NCBI GenBank assembly: GCA_948750805.1 | Contig: CAPZYV010000021.1 | Location: forward strand, 1 to 11,380 | Direction: 5' to 3' | DNA length: 11,380 nt | Source of the DNA: an uncultured Bacilli bacterium | GTDB lineage: Bacteria; Bacillota_I; Bacilli_A; RF39; UBA660 | In this document: positions 6,758-11,380 of the stretch, one piece after another | Layout of the letters: each line of letters starts with the position of its first letter | Numbering within the stretch: position 1 is the stretch's first letter | Notes under the pieces: generated by a model | What the model saw: the letters and a program-made list of their open reading frames with translations, nothing else | The model's database searches: none | What the model was told of the DNA's origin: nothing | Position numbers and translations under genes: made by a program

Positions 6758-8749
6758 ATGAAAGTATTAATAAATAAATTAAAGAAAGCTAATAAATGCT
6801 TTTTAACAGTCTATATAATAACATTTATAGCATATATAATAAGCTATATACTACTTGTAAATAATTTAATAGGATTAACTGGAATAGAAACAGTAATTAG
6901 ATTTATTGTAATTGGCTTATTTGGAGGATGGTTAATCGCTTATTTAATATGGAATTTAATTAATCTAATACTTAAAAGACATATAACTATAGCGATTACT
7001 ACATCTTTAACTATTATCTTTGTAGTATTATTTAGTTTTATTAATTATTATATTAATGTAATTTATACTGGTATTGGTAATTTAACTGAATCAGAATATG
7101 TTACTTATACTTCTAATTTAATAGTTTTAAATAATACTAAGTTAAATAATAATAGTAAATTAGGTATGATTAATAGTACTGATGATATTGAAGGTAATGT
7201 ACTAGCTAAGGAATTAATTAAAAATGAAAATTTAGATGATTTAGAAATAGTATCTTACTCTAGCTATTATGAAATGGTATATGATTTATTAAATAAAGAA
7301 GTTGATGGAATATTTTTAAATTCAAATTATAAAACTATTTATGATAGTGATGATTTTGCTGGGTTAAATGATTCAACTATTTTATATACTTTTAGTAAAA
7401 AAATGAAAAATCAAGATACTAATATTACGAGTAACAAAAGTTTAAAAGAACCTTTTACTATTTTACTTTTAGGCGTTGATTCAACTAGTGGAAATATTGA
7501 TTCAAGTTCTTCATTTAATGGTGATACTTTAATGCTTATTACTTTTAATCCTAAGACATTAAATGCGACAATGTTTTCTATACCAAGAGATACTTATGTA
7601 CCAATTGCTTGTAATAATAATCGCTATGCTAAAATAAACTCAGCGGCAGCTTATGGGACAAATTGTGTTATTGATACAGTAAAACAGCTTACAGATGTTG
7701 ATATTGATTATTATGTTAAAGTTAATTTTAAAGCGGTTGTCGATTTAGTTGATGCTTTAGATGGTGTTGATGTTGATGTAGAACCTCCTACATATAAAGC
7801 TTTTTATAATGCTTATAATGGACGTGTTTGTGAGCAAAATTCGTTAAGACAAAAAGGTGAACATTTAGTTTGTATGGATACTGGTATGCAACACTTAAAT
7901 GGTGAACAAGCATTAGCTTATGCTAGATGTCGTCATGCTTATTTATTAAGTGATATAGCTAGAAATAAGCATCAACAACAATTGATAGAGGCGATTGCTA
8001 AAAGAATTGCTAATCCATCTAATATTAATAGAATTGAAGAGCTTTTGAATGCTGTTACTAACAATTTAGCAACAAATATGTCAAAAAATCAAATTTTATC
8101 TTTATATGACGTTTTAAAAAATATGGTATTAAAATCTTTTGGGGATGGAGACTTCTTATCAATCCAAAAAACATATTTAGAGTGGTATAATTTATCTGTT
8201 AAGTTAAGCAATAACGGTATTGCAACTTCGGCAGTTGGTTATTATCCTGATTCTTTAAAAGCAATAATTAATTTAATGAAAGCTAATTTAGAATTAGAAG
8301 AAAAACAAATTGTTAAAACTTTTAGTTTCGATGCTAATGAAAACTATAAAACAAAAGTTACAGGTCAAGGAATAACAACTGGTGGAAAACTTGAAGTTAT
8401 GCCAAACTTTATTGGTTCAAGCGTTAGTGAAGTAGAGGCATGGGCTAGTGAACGAGGTATTGTTTTACATAAAGAATTTGTAGATAGTAATAGTAAATAT
8501 TATAATCCTAATGTTAATGCTGGTTTAGTAGCAAATCAAAGTGTTAGTATGAAAGTATTAGTTTTAAATGTAAAAGAACTTACTATTTATATAAATGAAG
8601 CTTCTAATAATAATTTAGGTGGAAATACACCAAATACTGATAATCCAAACGATAATAAAAATGAAGATAATCAAGATAATAATCAGAATACTGATAATCC
8701 TTTAGATATAATTTTACCTAATGATGATGAACAAAATAAAGAAGACTAG
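6758..8749 (+). CDS. LytR-CpsA-Psr (LCP) family glycopolymer ligase with PASTA domain
   Basis: The 663-residue membrane protein belongs to the LCP family, whose members move lipid-linked teichoic acid or capsular glycopolymers onto peptidoglycan outside the cell. Three N-terminal transmembrane helices (about 14-35, 45-70, 76-100) replace the usual single one. Residues about 118-215 look like part of a solute-binding-protein fold (KLGMINSTDD at the start, YEMVYDLLNKEVDGIFLN later). The LCP domain spans about 230-456: LLLGVDS, GDTLMLITFNPKT (Asp256), SIPRDTYVP (Arg277, Asp278), KINSAAAYG, LNGEQALAYAR (Arg390) and ARNKHQQQLI (Arg402), with all the usual metal and pyrophosphate-binding residues. 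A PASTA-like domain (about 545-612, starting LEVMPNFIGSSVSEVEAWA) follows, then an Asn/Asp-rich tail. Extracellular cysteines fall in likely pairs (285/303, 358/372). It is monocistronic, divergent from the glucosaminidase operon, and its stop lies in a terminator stem. The exact polymer is unknown. Confidence 0.95.
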   Translation: MKVLINKLKKANKCFLTVYIITFIAYIISYILLVNNLIGLTGIETVIRFIVIGLFGGWLIAYLIWNLINLILKRHITIAITTSLTIIFVVLFSFINYYINVIYTGIGNLTESEYVTYTSNLIVLNNTKLNNNSKLGMINSTDDIEGNVLAKELIKNENLDDLEIVSYSSYYEMVYDLLNKEVDGIFLNSNYKTIYDSDDFAGLNDSTILYTFSKKMKNQDTNITSNKSLKEPFTILLLGVDSTSGNIDSSSSFNGDTLMLITFNPKTLNATMFSIPRDTYVPIACNNNRYAKINSAAAYGTNCVIDTVKQLTDVDIDYYVKVNFKAVVDLVDALDGVDVDVEPPTYKAFYNAYNGRVCEQNSLRQKGEHLVCMDTGMQHLNGEQALAYARCRHAYLLSDIARNKHQQQLIEAIAKRIANPSNINRIEELLNAVTNNLATNMSKNQILSLYDVLKNMVLKSFGDGDFLSIQKTYLEWYNLSVKLSNNGIATSAVGYYPDSLKAIINLMKANLELEEKQIVKTFSFDANENYKTKVTGQGITTGGKLEVMPNFIGSSVSEVEAWASERGIVLHKEFVDSNSKYYNPNVNAGLVANQSVSMKVLVLNVKELTIYINEASNNNLGGNTPNTDNPNDNKNEDNQDNNQNTDNPLDIILPNDDEQNKED

Positions 8750-8777
8750 TTATAAATCATAATTAGTCTTCTTTTTT
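8733..8777. terminator. Bidirectional terminator shared by LCP gene and trxB
   Basis: AAAGAAGACTA (8738-8748) pairs perfectly with TAGTCTTCTTT (8764-8774). The stem continues through one G-T and four A-T pairs to a 5-base loop (8754-8758), 16 pairs in all. On the plus strand it runs into six T (8772-8777); on the minus strand into TTTATTTT (8740-8733). The LCP stop (8747-8749) and the trxB stop (8765-8763) both lie in the stem, so both proteins end in the same residues, Lys-Glu-Asp. Confidence 0.9.
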
Positions 8778-9647
8778 GCTGATATTTATAGCGGCTGTTG
8801 CCCCTTCACTTGCAGCATTTATAATTTGATAAATACTCTTTTTTATGACATCCCCCGATGCATAAACACCTTTTATATTAGTTTCATTATTATCATCAAC
8901 GACAATATATCCATCTTCTATTTTTAATTCTGTATTTTTTAGGAAAGGCGTGTTAGGAATAAAGCCAATATATATAAACATACCACTAACTTTAATTTCT
9001 CTATCCTTTAATTTTAAGCCACAAAGTTTATTATCATTAGTAATAAGGTTAATAACATTGTTATTAGTTATAATCTCAATATTTTTAATATTTTTAATTT
9101 GTTCTTGTAAAGTACTTTCAGCTCTAAATTCTGCTCTTCTGTGGATAAGATATACTTTATTAACAATTTTAGATAAATATATAGCTTCAGATAAGGCACT
9201 TGAACCCCCACCTATAATTGCTACATCTTGATTTTTAAAGAACGCTCCATCACATAAAGCACATGTACTAATTCCATGACCAAGATATTTCTCTTCATCT
9301 TTGATTCCAAGTAATCTAGGCTTTCTTCCACTTGCAATTAATAAATATCTACTTTGATAAACATTATTTTTAGTTTTTACAGTTTTAATAGGTTCTAAAA
9401 TAACATCCGTTACTTCTTCTATTTTGTATTCTATTCCTAACTCTATTATCTCGTTATATAAGTTAAATGCTAAATCAGGTCCACTTATGCTTTTAATACC
9501 AGGATAATTCTCGATATTTGGAATAACATTTAAAGTACCCCCTGGAGCTCCCTTCTCTAACATTAATATATTTAAGCCTGCTCTTTTAGCGTATATAGCC
9601 GCACTTACTCCTGAAACTCCCATACCTATAATTATTAAGTCGTACAT
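8763..9647 (-). CDS. trxB: NADPH-dependent thioredoxin reductase
   Basis: This cytoplasmic flavoenzyme passes electrons from NADPH through FAD and a Cys pair to thioredoxin. The 294-residue length is slightly short for the family (usually about 305-320). FAD-binding GMGVSG is at 8-13 and ENYPG at 46-50. The redox motif CALCDG has Cys129 and Cys132. The pyridine-nucleotide loop is GGGSSA (146-151), with HRRAEFRA (169-176) for the NADPH phosphate. The C-terminal FAD motif is VYASGDVIKKSIYQIINAASEG. Deviations from the most common forms are Ser for Asp/Asn in GGG(D/N)SA and Tyr for Arg in the usual K-x-RQ stretch. A divergent paralogue (a different disulfide partner) therefore remains possible. 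The ATG at 9647 has the strongest ribosome binding site in the window, AAGGAGG. It lies 39 bases after lgt on the same strand, a pairing also found nearby in other Bacillota chromosomes. Confidence 0.92.
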   Translation of the reverse strand: MYDLIIIGMGVSGVSAAIYAKRAGLNILMLEKGAPGGTLNVIPNIENYPGIKSISGPDLAFNLYNEIIELGIEYKIEEVTDVILEPIKTVKTKNNVYQSRYLLIASGRKPRLLGIKDEEKYLGHGISTCALCDGAFFKNQDVAIIGGGSSALSEAIYLSKIVNKVYLIHRRAEFRAESTLQEQIKNIKNIEIITNNNVINLITNDNKLCGLKLKDREIKVSGMFIYIGFIPNTPFLKNTELKIEDGYIVVDDNNETNIKGVYASGDVIKKSIYQIINAASEGATAAINISKKED

Positions 9648-9686
9648 AAATTTCCTCCTTATTTGTAATATAAAATTTTTTAACAG

Positions 9687-10496
9687 CTAATTAATTCTGC
9701 CATTATTAATATCATTATATAAATTCACGTATTTACCTTTACTATTTATATATATTAAGTTTATTAAAGCAGATATGAATAATATTACTGATACTACTTG
9801 TGCTATTTTAAATCCTCCTAACATAAGAGAATCTGTGCGCCATGCTTCAATAAAGAATCTACCAAAACTATACCACATTAAATATATAGATGTAATAGTT
9901 CCAGTTTTGATATATTTAAACCTTCTAATAATTATAAAAATAAGAAAACCTAATATACACCATAAAAATTCAAAATAAAATGTTGGTAAATAATATGTGC
10001 CTCCAATATTCATACCATTTATGATAAATTTAGGTATATATAAATATTCAAGAAAGCTTAAAGATGTAGCAAACCCATGAGCTTCACTATTAAAAAAGTT
10101 TCCCCATCGGCCTATTCCTTGAGCTAAAATTACAGCAGGGACTATAATATCCGTTAGTCTTAAAAAGTTAAGATTTTTCTTTTTAGAATATAAATAAATT
10201 GTAAGAGCTCCAACTATTATGCCTCCATGAATTGCAAGACCTCCATTCCATATTTCAAACATTTCTAATAAATTATATCGATAATAAGATATATTAAATA
10301 AAACATAATATATTCTAGCACCAATAATTCCAAAGATTATGGCATAAAAACACATATCAAAAATATCATCTTTTGAAATATTAAATTTCTTTGCTTCTTT
10401 AATTACTAAAATAAGCCCTATTATAATTCCTATTAAAATTAAAAAAGAATACCATTTTATTTCAATGCCAAATATTGTAAATATTATAGGATTCAT
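9687..10496 (-). CDS. lgt: Phosphatidylglycerol-prolipoprotein diacylglyceryl transferase
   Basis: This integral membrane enzyme transfers diacylglycerol from phosphatidylglycerol to the lipobox cysteine of prolipoproteins, the first step of lipoprotein maturation. The 269-residue protein has about seven hydrophobic segments. It shows GARIYYV (59-65), WNGGLAIHGG (83-92, with the conserved His90-Gly-Gly), the family signature GRWGNFFNSEAHG (129-141) and FGRFFIEAWRTDSLMLG (211-227) with the C-terminal conserved Arg. The frequent HPT-x-LYE motif appears as LPTFYFE, so the His is replaced by Leu. The start ATG at 10496 is preceded by AGAGGA. It is the first gene of an lgt-trxB operon; no terminator separates it from trxB. 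An intact lgt implies that the organism makes lipoproteins. Confidence 0.97.
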   Translation of the reverse strand: MNPIIFTIFGIEIKWYSFLILIGIIIGLILVIKEAKKFNISKDDIFDMCFYAIIFGIIGARIYYVLFNISYYRYNLLEMFEIWNGGLAIHGGIIVGALTIYLYSKKKNLNFLRLTDIIVPAVILAQGIGRWGNFFNSEAHGFATSLSFLEYLYIPKFIINGMNIGGTYYLPTFYFEFLWCILGFLIFIIIRRFKYIKTGTITSIYLMWYSFGRFFIEAWRTDSLMLGGFKIAQVVSVILFISALINLIYINSKGKYVNLYNDINNGRIN

Positions 10497-10520
10497 ATAT
10501 TTCCTCTTTCTATTACAATA

Positions 10521-10549
10521 ATTATACTATAAATATCATGAAAAAAAAA
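10521..10549 (-). promoter_or_regulatory. Possible lgt-trxB promoter
   Basis: TATAAT (10526-10521) lies 24 bases before the lgt ATG. Seventeen bases upstream there is only a run of T, which is the U-tract of the preceding terminator, so the -35 is poor (TTTTTT). The perfect -10 and its place right after a terminator support it; the missing -35 weakens it. Confidence 0.4.
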
Positions 10550-10603
10550 GAAGCTAATATCTTTAAACAAATTAACTTACAATGTAAGGATTTGTTAAGC
10601 TTC
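10541..10603 (-). terminator. Terminator of the surface-protein gene
   Basis: On the minus strand, GAAGC (10603-10599) pairs with GCTTC (10554-10550). Between them TTAACAAAT pairs with ATTTGTTTAA (one bulge) and CTTAC-ATT-GTAAG caps the structure, followed by nine T (10549-10541). The stop codon of the gene (10574-10572) lies within the hairpin. The stem is long but has an unpaired bulge near its base. Confidence 0.7.
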
Positions 10604-11380
10604 CTTTTTCATCAGTTTCTTTTACTGTAAACTTTGTATCAGCTTTCAGATTTATTACGGGGCGTATTCCAAGTATAGTGTTCGCACGATGGTTAGTAAT
10701 ACGTCCATTAGGAGTAATATAAACCATAAAAGCAAGCACACCGCTAAAGAAAGATGGAGTTAAAGTCCAATAATCTTGTCCATTATATAAATAATATCCA
10801 AAATTATTAATTCCAAATAATCCTCCAGCCATTGAAGCTTCATCTTCAGTTATTAATCCTATGGGATAATTTAAACTTTTATTTCCTTTTGTAGATGAAC
10901 TAGTTGTATATAAGTCCCTTATATTTGCACAGGTTAGTATTGGTAATTTTGTACTATTTTCTAATCTAATATGGGCTCCATAATAAGTTATAGTGGTTCC
11001 TAACCCTCCTAAACTATTACTTGAATCTGAGCTCGTACTTGGTGTTCTATCTCCACAAAATCCGGCATTGGTATCTATCTTATTGGCAAAACTTGCAAGA
11101 TTATTTTGATACCATGTCTCTAACTCTGTTAAGACATTTGACTTTGCCTCAAGTCCGCGTACCTGTCCTGTGGTATATCTAAAACCTACATAGGCGTTAT
11201 CATCAGCATTTGCATTAAATCTTTTGCTTGCTGATGCTATACTATCTGTAGTTACTTCTCCATTTTGATGAGCACTTGTTCCATCATAGATTAGCCTTAT
11301 ACTTCCATCACCATTGATTCTGATGATTCGCCACCATTTATTTGCAAACTTTACATAGTTGTTTTCTACATCTCCTCGGT
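10572..11380 (-). CDS. C-terminal part of a surface-type protein (5' end outside window)
   Basis: The frame is open from the right edge to the stop and shows 268 residues; the last complete codon at the edge ends at 11378. An internal ATG at 10832 is not the start, since the frame and its homology-like motifs continue far upstream. Visible pieces: NNYVKFANKWWRIIRINGDG near the edge, SIRLIYDGTS, a GFRYTTGQVRG stretch, GFCGDRTP, PILTCANIRDLY, then YWTLTPSFFSG and LGIRPVINLKADTKF before the end. The final part resembles DUF6273-type and related domains, where a W/Y-rich strand pair is followed by G(I/V)RPV-x-L; such domains are common in surface and pilin-like proteins of uncultured gut Bacillota. 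Function is unknown and the fold is not certain. GC is about 35% (252 of 720 at 10621-11340) against about 24% in lgt, suggesting different constraint or recent transfer. No signal peptide can be seen because the N-terminus is missing. Confidence 0.75.
   Translation of the reverse strand, partial: RGDVENNYVKFANKWWRIIRINGDGSIRLIYDGTSAHQNGEVTTDSIASASKRFNANADDNAYVGFRYTTGQVRGLEAKSNVLTELETWYQNNLASFANKIDTNAGFCGDRTPSTSSDSSNSLGGLGTTITYYGAHIRLENSTKLPILTCANIRDLYTTSSSTKGNKSLNYPIGLITEDEASMAGGLFGINNFGYYLYNGQDYWTLTPSFFSGVLAFMVYITPNGRITNHRANTILGIRPVINLKADTKFTVKETDEKGSLTNPYIVS

Noticed and set aside
8950..9231. Plus-strand reading frame of 93 codons with hydrophobic stretches
   Set aside because: It is antisense to trxB. 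The hydrophobic character comes from complementing a Asn/Lys/Asp-rich frame, not from a real membrane protein.
9775..9978. Plus-strand reading frame of 67 codons
   Set aside because: It is antisense to lgt, whose motifs are clear in this stretch; there is no independent support.
10572..10832. Separate 86-residue gene starting at the ATG at 10832
   Set aside because: The frame stays open with coherent protein sequence up to the window edge, so this ATG is internal to a larger gene.

Overview
The window comes from a very AT-rich, low-GC Gram-positive chromosome (Bacillota). Neighbouring genes run at about 24% GC by hand count on lgt. The gene style fits the uncultured gut Bacilli/Mollicutes-like lineages (RF39-type) or the Erysipelotrichia neighbourhood; this placement is inferred from gene style, not from a marker gene. 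The organism has a cell wall: the window encodes an LCP glycopolymer ligase, a peptidoglycan glucosaminidase and prolipoprotein diacylglyceryl transferase. UGA is a normal stop, because the glucosaminidase gene ends in TGA 14 bases before the next start, so this is not a UGA=Trp mollicute.

Layout, left to right. Positions 1-160 hold no gene I can support. At 163-258 (minus) lies a compact GC-rich small-RNA gene with its own consensus promoter (TTGACA-17-TATGAT), three hairpins and a rho-independent terminator. recG (318-2303, minus) has its own promoter. Upstream of it is a three-gene minus-strand operon, in transcription order: a secreted SH3/glucosaminidase ending in a duplicated dockerin (6587-4848), a membrane-anchored protein with a cohesin-like domain and a cadherin-like beta-sandwich (4833-3262), and a C39-like cysteine peptidase (3241-2354). 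It ends at a terminator overlapping the last stop codon. A 170-bp intergenic region carries two divergent promoters with helically phased 10-bp direct repeats between them. To the right runs a large LCP protein with an N-terminal membrane and binding-protein-like part and a C-terminal PASTA domain (6758-8749, plus). It converges on trxB (8763-9647, minus) through one shared bidirectional terminator. lgt (9687-10496, minus) lies upstream of trxB in the same operon. The window ends in the C-terminal 268 residues of a surface-type protein (10572 to the edge, minus), which at about 35% GC differs from its neighbours.

How the genes may work together. The divergent hub pairs wall hydrolysis (glucosaminidase) with wall decoration (LCP ligase). 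The most interesting inference is a miniature cellulosome-like arrangement: a dockerin on a peptidoglycan hydrolase and a cohesin-like domain on a membrane protein encoded by the next gene of the same operon. This suggests the hydrolase is held at the envelope by cohesin-dockerin binding. The second notable item is the unannotated small RNA, which carries a C-rich, potentially ribosome-binding-site-targeting single-stranded segment.
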